Source: Candidatus Nitrotoga sp. LAW (GTDB lineage: Bacteria > Pseudomonadota > Gammaproteobacteria > Burkholderiales > Gallionellaceae). Taken from it: 64,000 nucleotides of DNA. The position numbers and the translations under genes are program-made. Of the stretch, positions 50,013 to 63,951 are shown piece by piece. The stretch spans positions 124,001 through 188,000 of the forward strand of contig QFXI01000009.1 of assembly GCA_003402315.1 (NCBI GenBank), given 5' to 3'. The notes below the pieces were generated by a model that saw only the letters and a program-made list of their open reading frames with translations, searched no databases and was not told the origin of the DNA. Numbering within the stretch: the first letter of the stretch is position 1; each line of letters begins with the position of its first letter.

Positions 50013-50617
50013 CTGGATGAGCCATTTCAATTTCACCGCAGGCCACATCATCCTCATGCTTGCGTTCAAGGGCGGCAATTTGCGCATCGTTGAGTACAAG
50101 ACCCTCATTCGCAACTTTGGCTTCCAGTGCGCTCAAGCGGCCTTTGAAATTCTCAAGTTTGTGCCGCAGCCAAATAGAGCGGACGCCACACTGCCTGAAA
50201 CAAATACACCGCGTTTACGTAATTCATTACTGGTGCGGTGCTGACCATGTGCCGGAAAGTCTACCGCATAACCGATGACAGCTTGTTCTGTACGTTCGTT
50301 AACACGGTTCTTAAGATTAGGTACACGGCGCTCGCGATTGATGAGTCCTTCTAAACCATCGGTTTCAACGAGTTCTTGATAACGATAAAAAGTGTCTCTC
50401 GATACGCCCATAATCTTGCAGGCTTTGGAGACGTTTTGAAGTTCTGAAGCAAGATTAAGCAATCCTGCTTTATGTTTAATGATTGGGTTGCTAGTATGAA
50501 ACATGAGCGTTACCTTTCTTTACGTTTGATGACGGATTCGACACCCATATCAAACTCGGTAACGCTCACTTTTACTAGTATATTGGCAGATCAGATTGGG
50601 ACTAGTCCATATTAGCA
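50013..50617 (-). mobile_element. IS481-family transposase 5' relic
   Basis: From 50504 the minus strand encodes NPIIKHKAGLLNLASELQNV, then ACKIMGVSRDTFYRYQELVE and NRERRVPNLKNRV, the N terminus of IS481-type transposases. A frameshift near 50135 moves the frame, which continues ALEAKVANEGLVLNDAQIAA and stops matching after EIEMAHP near 50013. The DDE domain is lost. A likely terminal repeat (TGCTAATATGGAC on the minus strand) lies at about 50605-50617. It ends 25 bases from the BolA gene stop. Confidence 0.8.
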
Positions 50618-50641
50618 GTTAAATCTTAAATCCGCCCTGTA

Positions 50642-50923
50642 CTAAACATTCATGCTTGACGATTCGGGCGGTATTTTTGTTTTTAAACTATCAACTGCAT
50701 GAACGGGAGCTGCATCCCCAGCCATCAAATGAGCGATCGCACTGTACACCATCCGTTGACTCTGAAGCATGTTCTTGCCGGCAAATGCAGGTGATGTCAC
50801 ATTAATGCTAAAGTGCCCGCCACCGCCACTCACCTCGGCCTGTGAATTAGGGATTTGTCGCTCAATTGCTTCTTGTAGCGCATCAATAACGGAGCCTTTA
50901 AAATCAGTAGTGTGGCAAGACAT
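50642..50923 (-). CDS. BolA-family protein
   Basis: A 93-residue BolA/IbaG-like protein. The core AEVSGGGGHFSINVTSPAF, then KNMLQSQRMVYSAIAHLM, corresponds to the class II KH-like BolA fold. A C-terminal AVDSLKTKIP follows. BolA proteins pair with monothiol glutaredoxins to bind Fe-S clusters. AGGAT precedes the ATG. It is adjacent to the decayed island and probably its right-hand core neighbour. Confidence 0.85.
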   Translation of the reverse strand: MSCHTTDFKGSVIDALQEAIERQIPNSQAEVSGGGGHFSINVTSPAFAGKNMLQSQRMVYSAIAHLMAGDAAPVHAVDSLKTKIPPESSSMNV

Positions 50924-51312
50924 GGTTATATCCTTAAAAATATGTAAGTTGTATAGAAGGGTATTAAAATATCAATCAAATGCCGCCCCCCCGAATAACA
51001 AGGGGTATAGACATTTTTGAACTATCATTGACTAATCTGCGATTGCCCGAGCTGTAAAAACTATAATGGCAACCACTCAGCTATGCCCGGTGACTCTAAC
51101 ATTTTCTTTACATTTCACGCAAGTAAAAGCCTTGTCCGGTGTGATATAGAACTAAAAAGGGCTAAACAACAATAAACAACAACGTACTTAAACTAGTCGA
51201 CTAACTAGTGTTTTCCTTCAAAATCGAAAACAAAAAATATATGCAAGTGCTACCAGACAACTTTATCTTGCCTAATTTTTTTGTTATATGTATGGATAAT
51301 AGGAGAGAATTT

Positions 51313-51357
51313 ATGTGTAACCAGGAAGGTTATTGCACAAGACAGGGCTATAACTAA
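51313..51357 (+). CDS. Candidate 14-residue peptide
   Basis: The frame M-C-N-Q-E-G-Y-C-T-R-Q-G-Y-N-stop is preceded by AGGAGAG at a proper distance (5 bases) and by a possible promoter (TTGCCT at 51268, TATGGA at 51291). A stable hairpin follows 20 bases later. It could be a leader peptide or a chance frame; the only support is the ribosome site and the hairpin. Confidence 0.25.
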   Translation: MCNQEGYCTRQGYN

Positions 51358-51377
51358 ATAGCGCGCCTGTTGATTAC

Positions 51378-51395
51378 CCGCCCCCGCCGGGGCGG
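51378..51395 (+). terminator. GC-rich hairpin downstream of the small frame
   Basis: CCGCCCC and GGGGCGG form a 7-base-pair stem with a CGCC loop, followed by TTATT. It could end a short transcript or attenuate the downstream Sel1 gene. Confidence 0.45.
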
Positions 51396-51554
51396 TTATT
51401 AACAAAGATATTTGGTGTAAAATGCTCTACCTTGTCACAAGGTACTTTCGATAGTGCGATCCGCAACTTCAGCATTTATGGTTTTAGCATTGATCCTTAA
51501 ACTAGATCATCGTTCTAGTGTCGGCAAGCCTTACACCTATTGGACGTTGACAAA

Positions 51555-52385
51555 ATGAAATGCGCGCGTTGCGAAAGCATGAACGTACGTCGTTCTTCGT
51601 GGAAAAAAAGCGAAGACCATATAAACCATTTGCTTTATGCGCCGTACCGTTGCCGTGACTGCAAACATCGATTTTTTAAATTCAGTGGAATTTTCAAACT
51701 TTCTGCCACTGCCACTCTGGGTTTACTTGCCTGCGTAGGTTTTTTTATCACGATTTATCTATTATCCAAACCTGACCCTACCATCACTGCTTCACTCATC
51801 TCCCATGAAATAAAGCCAAGCAGGGCACTTATTCTTGAAAAAGCAAACCAGGGTAACGCGGATGATCAATACGCTGCGGGACTTATGTATATGCCAGGTG
51901 GCGAATTCACAATAAATTACAAAGAAGCGCTGAAGTGGTTTGATCTAGCCGCCAAACAGGGACATGCAGGGGCGGAGTTCAATCTTGGTCTGCTTTATAA
52001 AAATGGGCGAGGTGTATTGCAGGACTTCACCACTGCTGCTCAATGGGTTGAAAAAGCAGCCCACAAAGGCCACCCTGAAGCCCAATATCAACTGGGAACA
52101 TTATACAAAACCGGTGAAGGCCTCCAACGTGACCTGATGCAGGCTTACGTCTGGTATAACCTCGCATCCGCACAAGGCTATGAACCCGGCATTTCTGGGC
52201 GGAATAATGTGGCAAATCTCATGAATGCAGCTGAAATACTAAAAGCGCAAACTTTGTCGCGGAATTTCAAGCTAACGCCAGCCAGTCATAGTGAAGACAA
52301 AACGCTTGCGGTGAACACCGAAAATGTTACAAAAAAAGATATAGTTGATACAAGCACAAAACGACCCCCGCAACCAGGCAGCTAA
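51555..52385 (+). CDS. Zinc-ribbon, membrane-anchored Sel1-repeat protein
   Basis: A 276-residue protein. An N-terminal zinc ribbon (CARC near 3-6, CRDC near 33-36) is followed by a membrane helix (about 50-75). About four Sel1/TPR-like repeats come next (DDQYAAGLMYMPGG, AEFNLGLLYKNGRG, AQYQLGTLYKTGEG) and a polar tail. Sel1 proteins act as scaffolds; here the repeats would be outside the cytoplasm and the zinc ribbon inside. I chose ATG 51555 over a TTG at 51540. The function is not known. Confidence 0.7.
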   Translation: MKCARCESMNVRRSSWKKSEDHINHLLYAPYRCRDCKHRFFKFSGIFKLSATATLGLLACVGFFITIYLLSKPDPTITASLISHEIKPSRALILEKANQGNADDQYAAGLMYMPGGEFTINYKEALKWFDLAAKQGHAGAEFNLGLLYKNGRGVLQDFTTAAQWVEKAAHKGHPEAQYQLGTLYKTGEGLQRDLMQAYVWYNLASAQGYEPGISGRNNVANLMNAAEILKAQTLSRNFKLTPASHSEDKTLAVNTENVTKKDIVDTSTKRPPQPGS

Positions 52386-52400
52386 TCTAGGTAGCGACTC

Positions 52401-52435
52401 ACATGCAAAAAGCTTTTGCAATCACTTATGCATGT
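52401..52435. terminator. Nested palindromes between Sel1 gene and glmM
   Basis: ACATGCA (52401-52407) and TGCATGT (52429-52435) enclose a perfect 15-base palindrome GCAAAAAGCTTTTGC (52405-52419). It lies between convergent genes and may terminate one or both. Confidence 0.4.
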
Positions 52436-52487
52436 GGTATTGATACTTCGAAATTACAAAATTCAAAATTTTTAACAAGTATTTCTA

Positions 52488-53852
52488 TCAAACTTTCTGG
52501 GCCACTTCTCGTACGGCTTGTGCGATAGTTTCCGCCCAATGCCGCACTTTTTCGCCATCCTCGCCTTCCACCATCACACGCAACAACGGTTCGGTTCCAG
52601 AAGGCCTCAGCAATACTCTACCACAACCATCGAGCGCCATTTCGGCAGCCGTTACCACTTCACGTATGCTGGCATGTGCTGAGTAATCAGCCCCTCTGGC
52701 AACTCGCACATTCAGCAATATTTGTGGATACATTGTCAAATCTGAAACAGCTTGAGCCAGGGTCTGTTGATTAACGCGAAGTGCGTGCAATACTTGCAAG
52801 GCGGAGATGATGCCATCACCTGTTGTGTGCCGATCAAGACAGATGATGTGACCGGAATTTTCTCCACCCAGTTGCCAGCCTTGTTGCAACATCGTTTCCA
52901 TTACATGACGATCACCCACCTTGGCGCGCGCGAAGGGTACGTGCATGCGCTGCATGGCATGCTCGAAAGCCAGATTGGTCATTAGTGTTCCTACCACCCC
53001 GCCCTTGAGCATACCCTGCACATGGCGGTGTTTGGCAATAATGTAGAGAAGCTGATCACCATCGTACAAAGATCCTTCCGCGTCCACCATCACCAAGCGG
53101 TCACCGTCACCATCGAGGGCAATACCCAGATCGGCATGATAATCTTTAACGGCTTGCTGCAAATTGGCCGGGGCAGTCGCGCCATAACCGTCGTTAATGT
53201 TTTTACCATCCGGTTGCACACCGATAGCTACAACATCCGCACCCAGCTCGTGGAAAACATGCCGGGCAATCTGATAACAAGCACCGTGCGCGCAATCCAC
53301 CACCAATTTCAGGCCGCGCAGATCTAAATCGTAAGGAAAACTACTCTTACAAAACTCAATATAACGGCCTGCCGCATCTGATAAGCGCTTGGCTTTACCC
53401 AGCCTGGCCGAAGGCATCGTTTCTATTGATGTTTCCAGCCTAGCTTCAATGGCGTACTCCGTTTCATCGGCCAGCTTGCTGCCTTGGCTGGAAAAAAACT
53501 TAATGCCATTATCCTCAAACAGATTATGCGACGCGGAAATCACGATGCCAGCCTGCAAACGTAATGCACGGGTTAAATAAGCTACTGCAGGCGTTGGCAC
53601 CGGTCCGGCCAGATAAACGTCTACCCCAGCAGCAATCAAACCCGCCTGCAAAGCCGATTCAAGCAGATAACCAGAAATACGCGTGTCCTTACCAATCAGT
53701 ACTCCAGGATTTTCACCTTGTGATAAATGCCAATCTGCAGAAGCCAGCACTTTGCCTGCGGAATAGCCCAAGTGCATAACAAATTCCGGCGTAATAGGAT
53801 ATTCACCCACCCGTCCACGCACACCATCCGTACCAAAAAATTTTTTGCTCAC
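52488..53852 (-). CDS. glmM: Phosphoglucosamine mutase
   Basis: A 454-residue enzyme that interconverts glucosamine-6-P and glucosamine-1-P for cell-wall precursors. The N terminus is [12 protein letters not shown]. The phosphoserine loop [12 protein letters not shown], metal loop [11 protein letters not shown] and GGENSGHII are all present. It starts with GTG, and GTGA overlaps the folP stop. The order ftsH-folP-glmM is conserved in many proteobacteria. Confidence 0.96.
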   Translation of the reverse strand: MSKKFFGTDGVRGRVGEYPITPEFVMHLGYSAGKVLASADWHLSQGENPGVLIGKDTRISGYLLESALQAGLIAAGVDVYLAGPVPTPAVAYLTRALRLQAGIVISASHNLFEDNGIKFFSSQGSKLADETEYAIEARLETSIETMPSARLGKAKRLSDAAGRYIEFCKSSFPYDLDLRGLKLVVDCAHGACYQIARHVFHELGADVVAIGVQPDGKNINDGYGATAPANLQQAVKDYHADLGIALDGDGDRLVMVDAEGSLYDGDQLLYIIAKHRHVQGMLKGGVVGTLMTNLAFEHAMQRMHVPFARAKVGDRHVMETMLQQGWQLGGENSGHIICLDRHTTGDGIISALQVLHALRVNQQTLAQAVSDLTMYPQILLNVRVARGADYSAHASIREVVTAAEMALDGCGRVLLRPSGTEPLLRVMVEGEDGEKVRHWAETIAQAVREVAQKV

Positions 53853-54676
53853 AAGTCGACTCCTTTCACAGCATTCAAAACTTTCAAAGCATCTACTGTG
53901 GCACGCACATCATGCACACGCACCATGCATGCTCCTCGCATTACTGCCAGCAACGCAGCCGCTACGCTGGCATGTATGCGGTGCTCTACGTCTTGGCCAG
54001 TAATTGTCCCCAACATGGATTTACGTGAAATCCCGGCTAGTAGTGGTACACCCAGTACAGAAAATTCATCCAGATGCCTTAACAGGGCGAGATTGTTCGC
54101 CAAGGTTTTGTCAAAACCAAAACCCGGATCAACCATGATGCGTTCCCGCACGATACCTGCCTTTTGCGCGGATAATATACGTGAACGCAGGAATTGAAGT
54201 ACTTCTGTCACTACATCCTGATAATGCGGTTGCTGCATAGTCTGGGGCGGACCTTGCTTGTGCATCAGGCACACCGCTGCATCGCTTGCAGCCACAACGG
54301 CCAGCGCATCCGGTTGTTGCAGCGCGTTGATGTCATTAATCATACTCGCCCCTGCCGCCAATGCCGAGCGCATCACTTCTGTTTTATAGGTATCCACTGA
54401 AAGAGGAACCGGGGCACCGTGCAAGCCTTCAATCACCGGCATGATGCGATCCAACTCTTCCTGCGTGCTGATCGATAACGCACCGGGACGCGTGGATTCA
54501 CCGCCTATATCGAGTAGATCAGCGCCCTCTTGAATCATTTGGTGCGCATGAACTAGCGCTGCATCGCGTTGCGAATGATGCCCGCCATCATAAAATGAGT
54601 CGGGGGTAATATTGACGATGCCCATAACCAAAGTGCGGGACATGTCCAGCTTGAATGAGCCACAATGGAGAAACAT
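53849..54676 (-). CDS. folP: Dihydropteroate synthase
   Basis: A 275-residue enzyme that joins p-aminobenzoate to the pterin, and the target of sulfonamides. Visible: [45 protein letters not shown] and ISRKSMLG. It lies between ftsH (97-base gap) and glmM (coupled by a four-base overlap). Confidence 0.96.
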   Translation of the reverse strand: MFLHCGSFKLDMSRTLVMGIVNITPDSFYDGGHHSQRDAALVHAHQMIQEGADLLDIGGESTRPGALSISTQEELDRIMPVIEGLHGAPVPLSVDTYKTEVMRSALAAGASMINDINALQQPDALAVVAASDAAVCLMHKQGPPQTMQQPHYQDVVTEVLQFLRSRILSAQKAGIVRERIMVDPGFGFDKTLANNLALLRHLDEFSVLGVPLLAGISRKSMLGTITGQDVEHRIHASVAAALLAVMRGACMVRVHDVRATVDALKVLNAVKGVDL

Positions 54677-54773
54677 GCAATTAGGTAAAGGTAAAAAATG
54701 AAAAGGGAATTAGACATATCTCGAGATGCCAAAACATGCCGTCCCCTTCCCTTAAATCACCCTTCTCAGTTTT

Positions 54774-56684
<1,911 letters not shown>

Positions 56685-56866
56685 AGTTACTCCTTAACCA
56701 GCGCACAATCGCTACTATGCGTCCATTAGACTACGTCTGGCCCGATTACTCAAGGGCACCACTATAAATCCAACAATATTGCAATACTGCGTTGATCTGC
56801 AAATTTTACCGCTTACATGTTAAACATATACCGCTTGTTAAACTTATCTCATACTCTTGTCTCAAC

Positions 56867-57511
56867 TTAGAAAGTTGAATTTTCAAATGTACTCTCAACT
56901 TTTGAAGTTCCCAAGAGATACAGCTCATTACTTCGATCCCTTGAAGAATCTGGCTTACGCGTCACCACTCGAGCAAAGTAACTACGCATCAACTTAATAT
57001 AGTCCTCAAAACCTACACCTTGAAACACTTTCACTAGAAATGCGCCGCTTGGTTGCAAATGGCGTAATGAAAAATCCAACGCCAGTTCCGCCAAATGCAT
57101 AGCACGTGCCTGATCGCTCATGTTAATACCACTAATATTGGGGGACATATCAGAAATTACAAGTCCAATTTTCTTGCCACCCAGTTTTCTCTCAATTTGC
57201 TCCATCACACTGTCGTCGCGGAAATCACCTTGAATAAACTCTACGCCATGTATCGGGTGCAATGGCAACAGGTCAACTGCAATTACTTTGCCACCTTCTG
57301 CCACCTTAATGGCAGCGACTTGCGACCAGCCGCCAGGGGCCGCGCCCAAATCAACCACCACCATACCCCGTTTGAGTAGACGGTCACGCTCATCAATTTC
57401 TAACAGTTTGTATGCCGCACGCGAACGGTAACCTTCCTTCTGCGCGCGCTGCACATATGAATCATTAACATGTTCATGCATCCATTGTTTGCTACTTTTG
57501 GATCGCTTCAT
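56867..57511 (-). CDS. rlmE: 23S rRNA 2'-O-methyltransferase RlmE
   Basis: A 214-residue methyltransferase (formerly FtsJ/RrmJ) that methylates U2552 of 23S rRNA. The SAM site is [15 protein letters not shown]. The catalytic K-D-K-E set appears as Lys in the [11 protein letters not shown] region, Asp in [11 protein letters not shown], Lys in AFLVKVFQG and Glu in RSNELYLL. It precedes ftsH, the common proteobacterial order, and is divergent from yhbY. Confidence 0.95.
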   Translation of the reverse strand: MKRSKSSKQWMHEHVNDSYVQRAQKEGYRSRAAYKLLEIDERDRLLKRGMVVVDLGAAPGGWSQVAAIKVAEGGKVIAVDLLPLHPIHGVEFIQGDFRDDSVMEQIERKLGGKKIGLVISDMSPNISGINMSDQARAMHLAELALDFSLRHLQPSGAFLVKVFQGVGFEDYIKLMRSYFARVVTRKPDSSRDRSNELYLLGTSKVESTFENSTF

Positions 57512-57546
57512 CGTTTAAAATGTCAGTCTTATCAGGAGCCAATAAA

Positions 57547-57888
57547 TTGCTAACCCTAACTGTACTACAACGCCAAAACCTCAAAGCACGCGCTCATCCG
57601 CTTAAACCCACCGTCATGATTGGAACAGCAGGATTAACCCCCACCGTACTGCGAGAAATCTCCTGCGCCTTAAAAAGTCATGAATTAATCAAAATCAGGG
57701 TTATGAATGAGGATCGGGAAGCACGCGTAGTTATCTTGGAACAAATTTGCACACAATTGAACGCAATAGCGGTACAACATATTGGCAAAATCCTGGTGAT
57801 ATATCAACCACAAGAAGATGTACCCGAAAAGAAACCCGCAAAACACAAGGGCAAACGGCTCAGCAAAAAACAGTTGGGTAGCCGCTAA
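57547..57888 (+). CDS. yhbY: Ribosome assembly RNA-binding protein YhbY
   Basis: A 113-residue CRM-domain protein that associates with pre-50S subunits. The core RARAHPLKPTVMIGTAGLTP is diagnostic, and a Lys-rich tail ends the protein. I chose TTG 57547, about eight bases after AGGAG, which gives the normal M-L-T-L-T start. An ATG at 57520 would add nine residues and lacks a ribosome site. Confidence 0.92.
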   Translation: MLTLTVLQRQNLKARAHPLKPTVMIGTAGLTPTVLREISCALKSHELIKIRVMNEDREARVVILEQICTQLNAIAVQHIGKILVIYQPQEDVPEKKPAKHKGKRLSKKQLGSR

Positions 57889-57913
57889 ACTCCCCAGCCT
57901 TACATTATGTCCT

Positions 57914-57937
57914 GCCACCTCTTGTGCAGAGGTGGGC
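57914..57937. terminator. Hairpin between yhbY and greA
   Basis: CCACCTCT and AGAGGTGG form a stem with a five-base loop, between two converging genes. It lacks a strong T-run, so termination is plausible but not certain. Confidence 0.5.
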
Positions 57938-58036
57938 AAAGCAACCATACCGCATCTTCCCAGATGCTGAAAAGTCACTAGCAGCAAAAGGTCTTAGCTG
58001 CATTTTCCTTAAGCCTTCCAAAGGTGCTTAGAAGGC

Positions 58037-58513
58037 TTAAATATATTGTACATTCACGATCTCATATTCGCGAACACCGCCCGGAGCTTGAACTTCAGCA
58101 ACATCTCCACTGTACTTACCAATTAATGCTCGTGCAATCGGAGAGCTAATGGAAATCTTGCCCTGCCTGATGTCAGCTTCATCATCTCCGACAATCTGAT
58201 AAGTCACCACATCGCCGTTTGCGAGATCTTCCAGCCTCACGGTTGCGCCAAACACACAACGGCCGTCTGCATTAATAGTCTTTGGATCTATCACTTGAGC
58301 ATTACCCAGCTTGCTTCCCAACTCTATAATACGTCCCTCAACAAAACTTTGACGTTCCTTAGCCGCTTCATATTCAGCATTTTCCGACAAGTCACCTTGC
58401 GCACGCGCTTCGGAAATGGCATTTATCACCCATGGGCGATCAACAGTTTTCAAATGATGCAGTTCATTACGCAATAGCTCAGCACCTACCACAGTTAATG
58501 GAATTTTGCTCAT
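58037..58513 (-). CDS. greA: Transcription elongation factor GreA
   Basis: A 158-residue GreA that rescues backtracked RNA polymerase. The coiled-coil tip with two acidic residues lies in ARAQGDLSENAEYEAAKERQ, and the C-terminal FKBP-like domain ends with SPIARALIGKYSGDVAEV. It follows carB after 22 bases and is probably in the same operon, as is common. AAGCCTTC and GAAGGCTT pair at its end (58011-58038). Confidence 0.97.
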   Translation of the reverse strand: MSKIPLTVVGAELLRNELHHLKTVDRPWVINAISEARAQGDLSENAEYEAAKERQSFVEGRIIELGSKLGNAQVIDPKTINADGRCVFGATVRLEDLANGDVVTYQIVGDDEADIRQGKISISSPIARALIGKYSGDVAEVQAPGGVREYEIVNVQYI

Positions 58514-58535
58514 ACTGGTTGTTCCTTCTATGTTC

Positions 58536-61757
<3,222 letters not shown>

Positions 61758-61758
61758 A

Positions 61759-62886
61759 TCAGGAACTCTTGCGCATCAGCGCCACGAAGCGATCAAACAA
61801 ATAATCCACATCATGTGGGCCGGGACTGGCTTCAGGATGGCCCTGGAAACAGAAGGCAGGCTTATCGGTCAACTCAAAGCCCTGTAGCGTGCCATCGAAC
61901 AATGATACATGCGTCACACGCGCATTCGCCGGCAATGTCGTCGCATCCACTGCAAAACCGTGGTTCTGACTGGTAATCATTACATGTTTACTCTGCATAT
62001 CCTGAACCGGATGATTTGCGCCTCGATGACCGAGCTTCATTTTCACCGTCTGGGCTCCCACTGCCAAGCTAAGAATCTGATGTCCCAAACAGATACCGAA
62101 CAACGGTACACCTACACGTAAAAATTGCTGCGTTGCAGCAATAGCATAATCGCATGGCTCGGGATCACCTGGGCCATTTGGCAGTAGCACACCGTCCGGC
62201 TTGAGCGCCAACACATCCTCGGCGCTGGTCTTAGCGGGTACGACTGTAATCTTGCAGCCACGTTCAGCCAATTTGCGCAGAATATTGAGCTTCGTGCCAA
62301 AGTCATATGCCACCACATGAAACTCGGAACGCACATTACTGCGGTAACCGTCTTTCAGATTCCACTCTCGTTGCGTCCAATCGTAATGCTTTTCACAAGA
62401 GGCATACTGCGCCAGATCCATCCCATCTAGCCCCACAAAGTCGCGCGCCGCTTGCAGCGCCTCCCCCTCATCCATACCGGTAGCAATACAGCCATTCTGG
62501 GCACCCTTTTCGCGCAAAATGCGCGTTAGCTTGCGGGTGTCAATATCGGAAATCGCCACTACTTTATTGGCTTTGAGATAATCGGATAGCGATTGCGTAC
62601 TGCGCCAGTTGCTTACCGTCAAGGATAAATCGCGGATCACCAGTCCACTGGCGAACACTTGGCGCGATTCTTCATCTTCAGCATTTACGCCCACGTTGCC
62701 GACATGAGGATAAGTCAGGGTAACAATTTGTTTAAAATAAGAAGGGTCGGTAAGAATTTCCTGGTAGCCGGTCATCGAGGTATTAAACACCACCTCGCCC
62801 ACGCACATGCCAGAAACGCCAATGGCAGTACCACGAAACACCGTCCCATCGGCAAGCACAAGAATGGCAGGGTTCGTTTGCGACAC
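61759..62886 (-). CDS. carA: Carbamoyl-phosphate synthase small subunit
   Basis: A 375-residue glutaminase subunit. The N-terminal half has [14 protein letters not shown] and [17 protein letters not shown]. The class I amidotransferase half carries the catalytic Cys in [12 protein letters not shown] and His-Glu in [14 protein letters not shown] 62886 is placed by GGAGAG six bases upstream; a TTG three bases before it is too close. Its leader runs into a MITE-like element. Confidence 0.97.
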   Translation of the reverse strand: MSQTNPAILVLADGTVFRGTAIGVSGMCVGEVVFNTSMTGYQEILTDPSYFKQIVTLTYPHVGNVGVNAEDEESRQVFASGLVIRDLSLTVSNWRSTQSLSDYLKANKVVAISDIDTRKLTRILREKGAQNGCIATGMDEGEALQAARDFVGLDGMDLAQYASCEKHYDWTQREWNLKDGYRSNVRSEFHVVAYDFGTKLNILRKLAERGCKITVVPAKTSAEDVLALKPDGVLLPNGPGDPEPCDYAIAATQQFLRVGVPLFGICLGHQILSLAVGAQTVKMKLGHRGANHPVQDMQSKHVMITSQNHGFAVDATTLPANARVTHVSLFDGTLQGFELTDKPAFCFQGHPEASPGPHDVDYLFDRFVALMRKSS

Positions 62887-62900
62887 CAAATACTCTCCAA

Positions 62901-62915
62901 GGCTAGCTACTAGCC
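62901..62915. other. Small perfect hairpin at the carA leader
   Basis: GGCTAG-cta-CTAGCC lies 14 bases before the carA start and straddles the left end of the inverted-repeat element. It could affect translation of carA or be an insertion footprint. Confidence 0.5.
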
Positions 62916-63113
62916 TGAATGTTTCATAAATTCGCGTGATAATCGCGCAAAATTTTGCGAACTGGGAAATGTTTCCCGTCTTAGCGAATCTTACTTACTT
63001 GATTAACCAGCTTTGTAAACGGACGGGGTCATACCCTCAATAAAACAAAACCTTGCATGGTAACCATTAAAGACCACAGAGAGCACGCGCCAATTTATGA
63101 AACATTCGGGCTA
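62911..63113. mobile_element. MITE-like inverted-repeat element before carA
   Basis: The left end TAGCCTGAATGTTTCATAAA and the right end (63092-63113) are inverted copies with one mismatch over 22 bases. Allowing two extra bases, the match runs to about 28 (CGCGTG against CACGCG). The 203-base element codes for nothing and contains a palindrome CGCAAAATTTTGCG (62946-62959) and a GGGAAA/TTTCCC hairpin (62964-62977). No target duplication was recognised. It occupies the place of the carA promoter. Confidence 0.7.
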
Positions 63114-63135
63114 ACAGCTCGGATGACATAAAGAA

Positions 63136-63162
63136 GCGGAACGAACGGATTGTTCATTCCGC
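63136..63162 (-). terminator. Probable terminator of the DUF4202 gene
   Basis: GCGGAACGAAC and GTTCATTCCGC form an 11-base-pair stem (one wobble) around a five-base loop, followed on the minus strand by TTCTTT. It lies about 100 bases after the gene stop and just outside the MITE-like element. Confidence 0.6.
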
Positions 63163-63260
63163 CATACTATCTGCGAATTATACCTGATAGCCAGGGGGAG
63201 TATCAAATGCGAAACCTAATTTACCTGCTTAACTAAATCCACTGTCACCCTGGTAAATAG

Positions 63261-63866
63261 TCAGGCCACAGCCAACACTTTATGTATGACTGCCTGTAAT
63301 TCTGGGGGGAAGTTAAACTTTAATGCAGTTATATGGCCTTTTTCGGACATTTTCTTCCAAGTTTTGCGGAGAATATTGAGCAGTTTTTCTTCTTCAAAAT
63401 GACTATATTTATTAACAAAATCTACCAGATAATACTGAAGAAACACTAAGCCAACGACATCTTCCAATATTTGGCTTTCCGGGTTAATTTTAAGCTTTTC
63501 TTTGCGCAACAACGCTTGTACATTAGCGATCATTTCTTCATCGTAACCTACCTCGCGCATAATTCCACCTGTTATTTCACCGTGGAATTTATACAATTCA
63601 ATGCGCCAGCATTTGTAACCCACCCTATCCATCGGATAATTGTTGCGTGGGATTTTCCAACGGCAGATATGCTGGCAACGCGCTGCCAGTTGTAATGTTT
63701 CAGAAGCATTAGGTTCAAAATGCTTAAGCATGGCCGTCATGCGTTTAGCATAGAGCAGTTCTTTGGGATAAATTACACCCTCGAAAACATCCTGATTAGG
63801 GTCAGCGGCATTAGCGGCATCAAATTTGACAAACGCTTGCTCAAAGCGGGGGACATTAACAATCAT
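63261..63866 (-). CDS. DUF4202 family protein
   Basis: A 201-residue cytosolic protein that I recognise as DUF4202. It opens with FVKFDAANAADPNQDVFEG and continues with PKELLYAKRMTAML, AARCQHICRWKIPRNNYPMD, REVGYDEEMIANVQALLRKE and EEKLLNILRKTWKKMSEKGH. Several His, Arg and Asp/Glu residues in these motifs suggest an HD-like metal site, but no activity is established for the family. It lies between a probable dapB and carA. Confidence 0.8.
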   Translation of the reverse strand: MIVNVPRFEQAFVKFDAANAADPNQDVFEGVIYPKELLYAKRMTAMLKHFEPNASETLQLAARCQHICRWKIPRNNYPMDRVGYKCWRIELYKFHGEITGGIMREVGYDEEMIANVQALLRKEKLKINPESQILEDVVGLVFLQYYLVDFVNKYSHFEEEKLLNILRKTWKKMSEKGHITALKFNFPPELQAVIHKVLAVA

Positions 63867-63951
63867 GTTGCCATATTAAGCATCTCGACAATTAACAAAA
63901 TAACCATACCAAACATTAAGTTATCTCTATTTTAAAACTCTACTTAAGCAC

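Larger units (their letters stand above)
50924..51554. other. Intergenic region, BolA / zinc-ribbon Sel1 gene
   Basis: This 631-base AT-rich spacer holds promoters for both divergent genes. It also contains a 14-codon candidate frame (51313-51357) followed by a GC-rich hairpin at 51378-51395. Nothing else is recognisable. Confidence 0.4.

Noticed and set aside
49720-50250. Plus-strand frames of 81 and 130 codons read as intact genes
   Set aside because: The first is only the tail of an IS3 transposase; the second is antisense to the IS481 relic.
62890-63115. Pyrimidine-responsive attenuator or riboswitch in the carA leader
   Set aside because: The palindromes are accounted for by the inverted-repeat element, and no leader peptide with a U-run terminator is seen.
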